This document shows positions 34,851-42,555 of a stretch of DNA of 64,000 bases, piece by piece. The stretch is from Hyunsoonleella aquatilis (GTDB lineage Bacteria > Bacteroidota > Bacteroidia > Flavobacteriales > Flavobacteriaceae). The stretch is taken from the NCBI RefSeq assembly GCF_014270105.1, contig NZ_JACNMF010000001.1:985560-1049559 (forward strand), read 5' to 3'. Position 1 is the first letter of the stretch. Each line of letters begins with the position of its first letter. The position numbers and the translations under genes are program-made. The notes below the pieces were generated by a model, which ran no database searches, had not been told where the DNA came from, and saw only the letters and a list, made by a program, of their open reading frames with translations.

Positions 34851-35435
34851 TTGTATTTGAAGGAAAACGATTTTATAGCGGGACTTAAAAACCATAACGC
34901 CAATGCTTATGGGAAGTTGTTGGATGATTTTCAGCAGAAGGTGTTTGGGACTTGTTTGTCGTTTGTGCCCAACAAAGAGGATGCGGAGGATATTGCTCAG
35001 GAGGTGTTTGTGGAGGTGTTTAACAGCATTGGGAAGTTTAAGGGGAACTCGAAATTGTCGACTTGGATTTACCGCATTACCACCAATAAATGTCTGGAAT
35101 TTATTAGGAAACGGAATACGAAAAAGCGATTTGGATTTATGCAATCGATTTTGGGGAATGAGATTCCGGTGGATAAAACCAGCTATTTTACCGAAATGAA
35201 CCATCCAGGGATTATTTTGGAAAATAAGGAGAAGAGCGAGACGTTGTTTTATGCGATTAATCAGTTGCCCGAAGCCCAAAAAGTAGTGTTTACTCTGCAC
35301 AAAGTGGACGGGAAAAGCTATCAGGAGATTAGTGATATTACTGAGAAAAGTGTGTCTTCGGTGGAGTCGCTGATGTTTCGGGCGAAGAAGAATTTACAGA
35401 AACTTTTAGAGAATTTTTATAAAAATGAAAACTAG
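34851..35435 (+). CDS. ECF RNA polymerase sigma factor, regulator of regulon B
   Basis: A 194-residue sigma-70 family factor. Region 2 is visible in AEDIAQEVFVEVFNSIGKFKG and STWIYRITTNKCLEFIRKR, and region 4 in SYQEISDITEKSVSSVESLMFRAKKNL. The only in-frame starts are TTG codons at 34851 and 34857; an in-frame TAA lies two codons upstream, and no ATG precedes region 2. Promoter B1 faces it. The next genes encode a small membrane protein, the presumed anti-sigma, and a Spy-like protein, and three further copies of the same promoter motif serve the following envelope genes. Confidence 0.93.
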   Translation: MYLKENDFIAGLKNHNANAYGKLLDDFQQKVFGTCLSFVPNKEDAEDIAQEVFVEVFNSIGKFKGNSKLSTWIYRITTNKCLEFIRKRNTKKRFGFMQSILGNEIPVDKTSYFTEMNHPGIILENKEKSETLFYAINQLPEAQKVVFTLHKVDGKSYQEISDITEKSVSSVESLMFRAKKNLQKLLENFYKNEN

Positions 35436-35437
35436 CG

Positions 35438-35465
35438 CAAGTTTTTAAAACTTTGGGCATCTAAA
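35438..35465 (+). promoter_or_regulatory. Predicted ECF promoter B2 (CAAGTTT-N13-CATCTAAA)
   Basis: GCGCAAGTTT ending at 35444 and CATCTAAA (35458-35465) are separated by 13 bp. The ATG of the small membrane protein is 8 bp downstream of the -10 element, so the transcript would be leaderless or nearly so. Confidence 0.85.
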
Positions 35466-35473
35466 TATTTGAT

Positions 35474-35797
35474 ATGGATACACATAGCAACCTACAACAA
35501 CAAATTGACGAGACTTTAAATGTTTTGGACAATATTTCCGAAGTGAATGTATCGCCTTTTTTTAAGGATAAAACTATGAACGTTTTGTTTGCCGAAAAAG
35601 AGGAGGACGCACCAACGGTATGGGCTTGGTTTACACCTAAATTGCAATTGGTAACCTTATTCTGTTTGGTTATTTTAAATGTGATTGCGCTTACAAGGCT
35701 AGAGAGTACGTCGGACTACGATGAGAATTTGGCGGAGTTTGCGGAGTCTTATGGGTTATTGACCAGTGATGAAGGGAATTCAATTTTAAATAATTAA
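35474..35797 (+). CDS. Small single-span membrane protein, presumed anti-sigma factor
   Basis: A 107-residue protein with about 55 cytoplasmic residues (NLQQQIDETLNVLDNISEVN, VSPFFKDKTMNVLF), one membrane helix near 58-77 (LVTLFCLVILNVIALTRL) and an acidic periplasmic tail of about 30 residues. No zinc-binding HxxxCxxC motif is present, so it is not a ZAS-type anti-sigma. The role is inferred from its place directly after an ECF sigma gene and from topology. It has its own copy of the regulon promoter (B2) and is 5 bp from the Spy-like gene. Confidence 0.7.
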   Translation: MDTHSNLQQQIDETLNVLDNISEVNVSPFFKDKTMNVLFAEKEEDAPTVWAWFTPKLQLVTLFCLVILNVIALTRLESTSDYDENLAEFAESYGLLTSDEGNSILNN

Positions 35798-35802
35798 TTG
35801 GG

Positions 35803-36342
35803 ATGAAGAAAAATTTACCCTTATATATTTTGTTACTTTTCCTAATAGTAGTGAATGGTTTTTTTCTCTACAATTATTTGGGAAGCGGTGAAAATGTAAA
35901 AGAGCAGAAGGAGCGAAGGCCACCGGGAAGTTTCCTGATGAACGAACTTGGTTTTGATGAGTCCCAAAAGGAGGCGCTTCGGGATTTGACGCAAAAGCAT
36001 AGGCGAAAAATGCGAGGTATTTCGGATGAGATCAGGGAGTTAAAAGATGTGTTTTTTAGTGGTTTGTCTGATGAAACGATAAGCATAAATAGGGATTCGG
36101 TTGCTTCTTTGATTGGGGATTTAGAGTCGAAAAAAGACCTGCAAACCTATGATCATTTTAGTCAGATTCAAGAATTGTGTAATGAAGATCAGAAGGCCAA
36201 GTTTAGTAAAATTATTAAGGATGCCTTACATAAAGGCGCTATGAGGCAGGGGCCTCCTCGTGATAGAAGACCTGATGGCGACAGACCGCCACGGCCTGAG
36301 CATCGGGATGGAAACAGGCCACCGCCTCCGAGGCATCAATAG
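35803..36342 (+). CDS. Spy/CpxP-like periplasmic sensor protein
   Basis: A 179-residue protein anchored by an N-terminal membrane helix (LYILLLFLIVVNGFFLYNYL). The middle is helical and Spy-like (LMNELGFDESQKEALRDLTQKHRRKMRG, later EDQKAKFSKIIKDAL), matching the LTxxQ/heavy-metal-sensor family. The tail from about 147 is rich in Arg, Pro, Asp and His (GPPRDRRPDGDRPPRPEHRD). Such proteins bind unfolded envelope proteins or metal and control partner sigma/anti-sigma pairs. It lies in an operon with the presumed anti-sigma gene, ended by the terminator at 36352-36384. Confidence 0.83.
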   Translation: MKKNLPLYILLLFLIVVNGFFLYNYLGSGENVKEQKERRPPGSFLMNELGFDESQKEALRDLTQKHRRKMRGISDEIRELKDVFFSGLSDETISINRDSVASLIGDLESKKDLQTYDHFSQIQELCNEDQKAKFSKIIKDALHKGAMRQGPPRDRRPDGDRPPRPEHRDGNRPPPPRHQ

Positions 36343-36351
36343 GATTTAAAA

Positions 36352-36384
36352 TAGACGTTCAGTTTTTGGACGTCTTTTTTTATT
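36352..36384 (+). terminator. Intrinsic terminator of the anti-sigma/Spy-like unit
   Basis: AGACGT (36353-36358) pairs with ACGTCT (36370-36375) and is followed by a T-run. It separates this unit from promoter B3. Confidence 0.85.
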
Positions 36385-36410
36385 TGTGTCTTTTTTAACA
36401 AGGCCGTCCA

Positions 36411-36438
36411 CAAGTTTAAAAAGAATATTGCATCTAAA
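36411..36438 (+). promoter_or_regulatory. Predicted ECF promoter B3 (CAAGTTT-N13-CATCTAAA)
   Basis: CAAGTTT (36411-36417) and CATCTAAA (36431-36438) are separated by 13 bp; the flank is CCA rather than GCG. The YHYH/EF-hand gene starts 14 bp after the -10 element. Confidence 0.83.
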
Positions 36439-36452
36439 CTCTTACAACAAAA

Positions 36453-37523
36453 ATGGATATTATGGGAAATTCTAAAATAACAGTTGGTGCCGTAATCATA
36501 CTTTTAGGTTTGAGTTTGGGAATGGCTCAAAATACAACGCACAGTCACAATGGACAAGATTTTCATAGCCATACAGATTACTTTGGGTCCTATGAATTGA
36601 ACGATGAAGAACATGGCACCAAAACGACTGTGACCATAAAAGGAAGTAATAGAAAAATGGTTACCAACGCCTTACCAAATCACAAAACGGGACAATTTCC
36701 CGGCCCCGGAAATCCCAATACCATTTCAGCTCAAAGGCGGACATATACGTTTCCTATAGAACCAAAATATACAGGAAACCCAGTTTGGGTAAGAGAACCG
36801 GGAGTGGCTTTAAATGGGGTGAAGTTTGAGCCTGGCACCGCTGAAGTGGTTGAATGTGATACAGGTGAAAACTACCGCATCGAAGCTTTTCAGGATTTCG
36901 TGAATTTGGGGTTGGATTTTAACAATGCGCATGTACAGCCTTCTGGAGCTTATCATTATCACGGGGCACCAACATCTGTTGTTGAAAAGTTTTATACAGG
37001 TGAAGATTTAGTACATGTGGGTTTCGCCCACGACGGTTTTCCAATGTATTATTCAAAAAGCAGGCAATATAAATCCAGCTATAAGCTAATTGATGGTACC
37101 CGGGAAGGTGAAGACTGCACCTATGATATGAGGCGCAATACTAGAAACGTGGATGTTGGAGGACACCATGATGGTACTTACACTTCAGATTTTGAATTTG
37201 TTGAAGGTTCGGGCGATTTAGATCAATGCAACGGGATTGAAATTGACGGCAAATACATCTATTTGGTTACCATTGAATTCCCCTATGTCAGTAGATGTTT
37301 GATGGGTGAAGTGTTACATAATGAACAACGAACAAGGCCTAATAGAGAAGAGTTGTTTTCAAGGATGGACGCGAATGGAGATGGACAAATTTCGAAGACA
37401 GAAGCTAGAGGCCCATTGGCTGCTCATTTCGATAACTTAGATAAAAATAACGATGGCGTTTTAGTCAAATCTGAATTGGATAACATACCGCGTCCCAATC
37501 GGAATCTAAGACGAAGAGGATAA
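36453..37523 (+). CDS. Exported YHYH-domain protein with C-terminal EF-hands
   Basis: A 356-residue protein with a signal peptide (ITVGAVIILLGLSLGMAQ). A His-rich start (TTHSHNGQDFHSHTDYFG) is followed by the YHYH domain, whose core AYHYHG is near residues 166-171 and is followed by HVGFAHDGFPMYY. Near the C-terminus are two EF-hand loops, DANGDGQISKTE (from about 306) and DKNNDGVLVKSE (from about 330), which should bind calcium. The function of the YHYH domain is unknown. A second YHYH protein is encoded 230 bp downstream. Start could be 36453 or the ATG at 36462. Confidence 0.85.
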   Translation: MDIMGNSKITVGAVIILLGLSLGMAQNTTHSHNGQDFHSHTDYFGSYELNDEEHGTKTTVTIKGSNRKMVTNALPNHKTGQFPGPGNPNTISAQRRTYTFPIEPKYTGNPVWVREPGVALNGVKFEPGTAEVVECDTGENYRIEAFQDFVNLGLDFNNAHVQPSGAYHYHGAPTSVVEKFYTGEDLVHVGFAHDGFPMYYSKSRQYKSSYKLIDGTREGEDCTYDMRRNTRNVDVGGHHDGTYTSDFEFVEGSGDLDQCNGIEIDGKYIYLVTIEFPYVSRCLMGEVLHNEQRTRPNREELFSRMDANGDGQISKTEARGPLAAHFDNLDKNNDGVLVKSELDNIPRPNRNLRRRG

Positions 37524-37540
37524 TTTTTTTGGTGATGGCG

Positions 37541-37568
37541 CAAGTTTTTTAAAAAGCCGACATCTAAA
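37541..37568 (+). promoter_or_regulatory. Predicted ECF promoter B4 (CAAGTTT-N13-CATCTAAA)
   Basis: GCGCAAGTTT ending at 37547 and CATCTAAA (37561-37568) are separated by 13 bp. The 51-aa ORF starts 22 bp downstream, and the operon continues through the SCO gene to the terminator at 39776-39808. Confidence 0.85.
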
Positions 37569-37590
37569 TTCAAAAGCCAAACCCAAATCA

Positions 37591-37746
37591 ATGAACTCTA
37601 AACGAAATAAATTGCTGAATATACTTGTTGTTATAACAATTGCGATACTGATTCTAAATATTGTGATGATTGGAATGTGTATTCATAAAAAGAATAGCAA
37701 TGCTCTGGAAACAGGAAAAATAAGCGTAAAAATAAACTCAAATTAA
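37591..37746 (+). CDS. Small membrane protein of 51 residues, predicted ECF regulon B member
   Basis: The frame from ATG 37591 to TAA 37746 encodes 51 residues: a basic start (MNSKRNKLLN), one membrane helix (ILVVITIAILILNIVMIGMC) and a polar tail (HKKNSNALETGKISVKINSN). It is the first gene after promoter B4 and ends 9 bp before the YHYH lipoprotein gene. That position and the clean membrane topology make a real gene likely. The function is unknown; by topology it could be a small regulator or an anchor. Confidence 0.75.
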   Translation: MNSKRNKLLNILVVITIAILILNIVMIGMCIHKKNSNALETGKISVKINSN

Positions 37747-37755
37747 AAAAATACT

Positions 37756-38550
37756 ATGAAAACCTTTTTATCAACAAAATTATGGGTATTCACCCTTTGT
37801 CTTTTATTATCCGTCATTCACTTGGCATGTAGCAATACCGACGATACTACAACTCCGCAAGAAGAGGAACAAGAGGAGGAAATGGTCGATGATACCATGT
37901 ATGACATTAGTGGTATCCTTTCGATGTTTGAAGGGACAGGGTTGTCTTATGCCGTAAATGGAAATACGGTAACCTTTACCACTGCGGATTTACCAAATCA
38001 TACCAGCCCATATTGGCCGGTTAACAATCCACTTCACGAAGCTTATAACGGTACTAACCCTAACTGGCGCCAAAACCCAAATCAAATAGCAGAACAAAAC
38101 ATTGTTTTTACCATAACCCTAAACCCTTCAGAGGCCACAAATAAACAGTCTACAGAAATGGGACCCATTGGGATTGCAAGAAATGGTGTGGTATTTTTTA
38201 ATCAATATGCCGCGGGAGGTTCGCCTCTTACTAATGAGATTAATTCTTTTGATCAATACTTGGGACACCCAGCCGGACAAGATAATTATCATTATCATAT
38301 AGAGCCAACTTACCTCACTCAGGAGTTTGGAGATGATGCTTTCTTAGGGCTTTTGGCAGACGGTTTTCCGGTGTATGGTCCTATGGAAGATGGTTCGATC
38401 ATTACAAATTCAGATTTGGATGACTATCATGGGCATATGCATGAAAACAGTGATTTCCCTAATGGGATTTATCACTATCATATTACCAGTGAGGATCCTT
38501 ATTTGAATGGGAATGGGTATTTTGGAACACCAGGGAATATCTCCAGATAA
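37756..38550 (+). CDS. YHYH-domain lipoprotein
   Basis: A 264-residue lipoprotein (lipobox in SVIHLACSN, Cys25) with an acidic linker (EEEQEEEMVDD). The domain has two YHYH cores, DNYHYHIEP (about residue 175) and GIYHYHIT (about 239), and LLADGFPVYGPMEDG, which parallels the AHDGFPMYY of the other YHYH protein. Its biochemical role is unknown; the paired His/Tyr motifs suggest metal binding. It is in an operon with the 51-aa peptide, the MORN lipoprotein and the SCO protein, controlled by promoter B4. Confidence 0.87.
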   Translation: MKTFLSTKLWVFTLCLLLSVIHLACSNTDDTTTPQEEEQEEEMVDDTMYDISGILSMFEGTGLSYAVNGNTVTFTTADLPNHTSPYWPVNNPLHEAYNGTNPNWRQNPNQIAEQNIVFTITLNPSEATNKQSTEMGPIGIARNGVVFFNQYAAGGSPLTNEINSFDQYLGHPAGQDNYHYHIEPTYLTQEFGDDAFLGLLADGFPVYGPMEDGSIITNSDLDDYHGHMHENSDFPNGIYHYHITSEDPYLNGNGYFGTPGNISR

Positions 38551-39120
38551 TTGAAGCACAGTATCTTAAATAGCGTTTTCGTGTTTTGGATGATTTGTGG
38601 ATGTCACTCACCATCAAATAAGATCACCATTGATGTTTCCGACAAAAATTTGAGCTTAAACAATGGCATATTGTTTCACGACCATTCCCCATTTAATGGT
38701 GCGGTGATATTAAAATATGGTTCGGGAGGTATAAGGTCTGAAATTGAATACGCAGACGGAAAAAAAAATGGTGCCGAAACAAGATGGTATGAGAATGGAG
38801 ATAAATTGTTGGAACGTTTTTATACTAAAGGTTTTAAAACAGGAATTCACAAATCTTGGTGGGAAAATGGTCATCTAAAATTTGAATACCATTTTAATGA
38901 CAAAGGTGAGCATCATGGTCCAATGAAGGAATGGTACCAGTCAGGACAGCCTCTGAGAGCCTTTAATTATGAAAACGGAAAAGAAGTGGGCTCACAAAGA
39001 CTTTGGAAACCTGATGGCAGTATTAAAGCGAACTACGAAGTTTTAAATGGGGAACGATTTGGATTGATAGGTTTAAAAAAATGTTATACCGTAACGGTGA
39101 ATAAAGATGAAATTAAATAG
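38551..39120 (+). CDS. MORN-repeat (YwqK-like) lipoprotein, TTG start
   Basis: A 189-residue protein. The start is taken as the TTG at 38551, immediately after the stop of the YHYH gene, because it gives a full signal with lipobox (VFWMICGC); the next ATG at 38590 would lose it. Five to six MORN-type repeats follow (GGIRSEIEYADGKKNGAETRW, GHLKFEYHFNDKGEHHG), like the YwqK-family proteins. The role is unknown, possibly envelope binding. It overlaps the SCO gene by 14 bp, so the two are translationally coupled. Confidence 0.8.
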   Translation: MKHSILNSVFVFWMICGCHSPSNKITIDVSDKNLSLNNGILFHDHSPFNGAVILKYGSGGIRSEIEYADGKKNGAETRWYENGDKLLERFYTKGFKTGIHKSWWENGHLKFEYHFNDKGEHHGPMKEWYQSGQPLRAFNYENGKEVGSQRLWKPDGSIKANYEVLNGERFGLIGLKKCYTVTVNKDEIK

Positions 39121-39754
39121 AATATATCTGTTGTTATTATTTTTGATATCCTGCTTTTTTTCATGCAAAAATCAATCAAAAGAAGCAGTTTCGGTCGAAA
39201 TTACAAAATTGCCCTATTTCAACTCTGCAGATTTCACACCTCAATGGGATACACCAAAACATAAAATACCAGAGTTTTCATTTGTAAATCAGAATGGGGT
39301 AAAGGTGACTAATCAAACGTATGAGGGCAAAATTTATATCGCGGATTTCTTTTTTACCAGTTGCCCAGGTATTTGCCCAAAGCTCACCAAAAACATGGCA
39401 GATATTCAAGATGCTTATAAAGATGAAAAGGATATTATGTTGCTGTCCCATACGGTAATGCCCTGGCGAGATTCCATTCCTTTGTTAAAGGAATATGCTG
39501 AAAAGCATCAGGTAAACGTAGATAAATGGCACTTGGTCACTGGGGATAAGGATCAGCTGTACAATATTGCCAGAACAGGCTATTTCGCGGACGAAGATTT
39601 TACAAAAACCCAAGACGAAAACAATTTTATTCATACTGAAAATTTTATTCTTGTAGATAAACAAGGTTATATCCGAGGCGTGTATAACGGCACCTTGCCC
39701 ATTGATGTAGAACGTTTAAAACGACATTTAGAAATTTTGAAAAGGGAGGTATGA
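39107..39754 (+). CDS. SCO1/SenC-family copper-binding lipoprotein
   Basis: A 215-residue thioredoxin-fold lipoprotein (lipobox CFFSC, Cys20). The copper motif TSCPGICPK gives Cys86 and Cys90, and the conserved His is His176 in FIHTENF. SCO proteins deliver copper to cytochrome c oxidase or act as periplasmic thiol-disulfide proteins. It is the last gene of the B4 operon, which links a copper-handling function to the two YHYH proteins and the ECF sigma. A terminator follows. Confidence 0.92.
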   Translation: MKLNRIYLLLLFLISCFFSCKNQSKEAVSVEITKLPYFNSADFTPQWDTPKHKIPEFSFVNQNGVKVTNQTYEGKIYIADFFFTSCPGICPKLTKNMADIQDAYKDEKDIMLLSHTVMPWRDSIPLLKEYAEKHQVNVDKWHLVTGDKDQLYNIARTGYFADEDFTKTQDENNFIHTENFILVDKQGYIRGVYNGTLPIDVERLKRHLEILKREV

Positions 39755-39775
39755 TTTGGTTGACAGTTTTTTTGG

Positions 39776-39808
39776 AAAGGCTCCGTAATTATTTTGCGGA
39801 GCTTTTTG
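39776..39808 (+). terminator. Intrinsic terminator of the B4 operon
   Basis: AAAGGCTCCG pairs with CGGAGCTTTTT, with a T-rich end, 22 bp after the SCO stop codon. Confidence 0.85.
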
Positions 39809-39919
39809 TTTAAAAAAAGATGATGCAAATAAAACCCAAGAGCATTAGATTCTTTTTTGTACCTTAAATCTCTCAATTTTAAATGTTAATAAGGCATCAT
39901 ATAATCCATTGAAACTATC

Positions 39920-42076
39920 ATGAAAAACGTACTTATATTATTCCTGTTCACAACGTTTTGCACTCTTACGGCCCAGGAAATTTCTAAACCCGGTCTCGCC
40001 CCTGTTAAAATGGTCGTAGACAATTATCATGGGGTTGAATTGGAGGACCCTTATAGATATATGGAAGATTTGAGCAACGAAGAGGTCATAAAGTGGATGA
40101 AGGACAATGCGGATTATGCCAAATCAGTTTTAAACAACATCCCAGGAAAGCAGAAGTTATTTGATGCTATTATGGAATTAATAAATAGAAGTTCAGAATC
40201 CATTTATGCGCTATCCATCACTAAAGATGATACGTATTACTATTTAAAAAGAAAACCGGGAGAGGATATTGCTAAAATGTATAAAAGGCAGGGCTTTAGC
40301 GGGGAAGAAGTATTGTTTTTTGACCCTGAAACCTACAATAGTGATTCAGAAAAGACATATACTATTTCATCAATTTCGCCAAACTTTCAAGGTGATAAAA
40401 TAGCGGTGGGGGTTTCTCCAGATGGTTCTGAAAACCCTGAAATTATTATTTTCAAAGCAAATGGCGAAAAGTATCCCGAAGTATTGTATTTGCCAACTGG
40501 TATATCATGGCTTAAATCTGGAAATGCGTTTTATTACAATAAATATAATTCCGCAGATGTAACAGACATGAACAGGCAAATTTTTACTAAGGTTTACAAA
40601 CATGAGGTTGGAACCGATCAAAAATCAGATTCTGTTGTTTTTTCTAAAGAATTATACCCTGATCTTAGAATTAAGGATTTGGAGATCCCCTATGTTTTCT
40701 ATTCTGAAGAGGCGGATTTAGATGTTTTATTTTTGAGTACAGTCGATAACAATATGGACTTATTTTATAAGTTACCATTAACCGATAATAGTGAAAAATG
40801 GAAGACCTTAACTACGCGCGAAGATAATGTGGTTGATGTTAAAGCCAGTAAGGAGCACGTATATTATTTGTCTTCTAAGGAAGCCCCGAAATATAAAATT
40901 TTAAGGACTTCAATTGGCAGGCCTTCGGTAGCTAATGCCAAGACCTTTATAGAGGAATATGATGAAGAGACTATTAAAGGGTTTGAGTTGACCAAAGATG
41001 GACTATACTACATTACAATGAAAAACGGTGTTGAGGCGAGCGTGTATTTTTTGGCGAATGATGCAGCCTCACCCAGAAAACTTGACTTGCCGTTTACTGC
41101 GGGCGAAGCTAGCTTGCGAAGCAAAAATATTGAGTCTTCTGAGATTTGGATTACCATTTCGGGGTGGACATCACCTGATAAACGGTATTTATATAATCCT
41201 AAAGAGGATTCCTTTACGCTACGACAGCTTTCTTCAGTAGTGGAATATCCAGAATTAGATGATTTGGTTGCCAAAGAGGTCATGGTCGAGTCCCATGATG
41301 GGATAATGGTACCTGTGTCCATTATTCACAACAAAGACTTAGAATTAAATGGGAAAAACCCTGTAACACTATATGGATATGGTTCTTATGGGGATTCGAT
41401 GGCTCCCACTTTTAGCACGGTTATTTTGGCCTACACGCTTTTTGATGGTGTTTTAGTAGTGTCCCACGTGAGAGGCGGAGGCGAACTAGGTGAGGCCTGG
41501 CATAACGCTGGAAAAAAGGAAACCAAACCCAATACTTGGAAAGATGCTATTGCAACGGCGGAATATATGATTAGAGAAGGATACACCTCACCTGGGAAAC
41601 TATCAATTTTTGGAGGCAGTGCAGGGGGTATTCTCGTTGGAAGAGCAATAACAGAACGTCCAGACTTATTTTCTGCCGCCGCTCCCTTAGTGGGTTCTAT
41701 GAATGCAGTGAGATCCGAGGAGTCACCCAATGGCCCAGTGAATACCCCTGAATTTGGTACTTCAAAGAATCCGGAGGAGTTCAAGTGGCTACTAGAAATG
41801 GATGCTTATCATAGCATCCAGAAAGGTGTAAACTACCCAGCTATGCTAATAACTTCAGGAATTAATGATCCGAGGGTTACAGCGTGGGAGCCCGCAAAAT
41901 TTGCGGCTAAGTTGCAGGCTGCTACTGCTTCGGATAAACCCGTCCTATTTCTAACTAATTTTAAAGGTGGTCATGGTGGGCGTACAAAACTGAGTGATAC
42001 TATTGACGAATTTGCCGGTATTTTTGCCTTTTTCTATTGGCAAGCGGGACATCCGGATTTTCAGCCTAAAAATTAA
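39920..42076 (+). CDS. Prolyl oligopeptidase (S9A) family serine peptidase
   Basis: A 718-residue exported enzyme with a signal peptide (LILFLFTTFCTLTAQ). The N-terminal stretch VVDNYHGVELEDPYRYMEDL and a seven-bladed propeller (about 80-430) precede an alpha/beta hydrolase domain. The catalytic triad can be placed as Ser567 in GGSAGG, Asp650 in NDPRV and His685 in GGHGG. It would cleave proline-containing oligopeptides in the periplasm. It is monocistronic, between the B4 operon terminator and the convergent sigma triplet. Confidence 0.95.
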   Translation: MKNVLILFLFTTFCTLTAQEISKPGLAPVKMVVDNYHGVELEDPYRYMEDLSNEEVIKWMKDNADYAKSVLNNIPGKQKLFDAIMELINRSSESIYALSITKDDTYYYLKRKPGEDIAKMYKRQGFSGEEVLFFDPETYNSDSEKTYTISSISPNFQGDKIAVGVSPDGSENPEIIIFKANGEKYPEVLYLPTGISWLKSGNAFYYNKYNSADVTDMNRQIFTKVYKHEVGTDQKSDSVVFSKELYPDLRIKDLEIPYVFYSEEADLDVLFLSTVDNNMDLFYKLPLTDNSEKWKTLTTREDNVVDVKASKEHVYYLSSKEAPKYKILRTSIGRPSVANAKTFIEEYDEETIKGFELTKDGLYYITMKNGVEASVYFLANDAASPRKLDLPFTAGEASLRSKNIESSEIWITISGWTSPDKRYLYNPKEDSFTLRQLSSVVEYPELDDLVAKEVMVESHDGIMVPVSIIHNKDLELNGKNPVTLYGYGSYGDSMAPTFSTVILAYTLFDGVLVVSHVRGGGELGEAWHNAGKKETKPNTWKDAIATAEYMIREGYTSPGKLSIFGGSAGGILVGRAITERPDLFSAAAPLVGSMNAVRSEESPNGPVNTPEFGTSKNPEEFKWLLEMDAYHSIQKGVNYPAMLITSGINDPRVTAWEPAKFAAKLQAATASDKPVLFLTNFKGGHGGRTKLSDTIDEFAGIFAFFYWQAGHPDFQPKN

Positions 42077-42102
42077 TCTTAATATAAAAAAAGAGGGAAG
42101 TA

Positions 42103-42543
42103 TTAGCCTCTCTCTTTTCTACGCTTTTTATATTCTTCAAACATTTGTTGCCTGAAATCTTCCTCTGCCAATCTCAGTTTAATGATTTTTTTAGGAGGAA
42201 TAATTTTTGATAATTTTTCTGAAAATTCAATTCGTAATCTGTGCATTTCGTTTTCCGCTTTTCGGAAACGCTCTATTAAAACTAGGGCTTCATTGTCCGA
42301 CATGGTGTCCGTATTTTCACGAATTTCTTTTCGCAGGCTCTTCATTTCCTTATGGCGGATAGTATTGGTCTTTTCCTCAAATGCATTATACACTGGCCAA
42401 AACTCTTGGGACTCTTTTTCGCTTAAATCCAACTTTTCGGTAATAAAGGCCACTTTAAGCGCCTTTATTCTTTCCCATTTGCCTTTTTGTGCCGTAGCCG
42501 ATAGGCATATTAGAAGCACAGCTATAAACAGTAACTTTTTCAT
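42103..42543 (-). CDS. Exported Spy-like helical protein in a sigma operon
   Basis: A 146-residue protein with a signal peptide (LLFIAVLLICLSATAQ) and an all-helical, highly charged mature part (LKVAFITEKLDLSEKESQEFWPVYNAFEEK). This matches the sensor-of-ECF type proteins of Bacteroidota, related in style to Spy/CpxP. It ends in a basic tail (EEYKKRRKERG). It is third in the unit sigma / membrane protein / exported protein, with 12 bp from the middle gene. A role as periplasmic stress sensor is inferred from context. Confidence 0.78.
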   Translation of the reverse strand: MKKLLFIAVLLICLSATAQKGKWERIKALKVAFITEKLDLSEKESQEFWPVYNAFEEKTNTIRHKEMKSLRKEIRENTDTMSDNEALVLIERFRKAENEMHRLRIEFSEKLSKIIPPKKIIKLRLAEEDFRQQMFEEYKKRRKERG

Positions 42544-42555
42544 CTTTCATATTTA

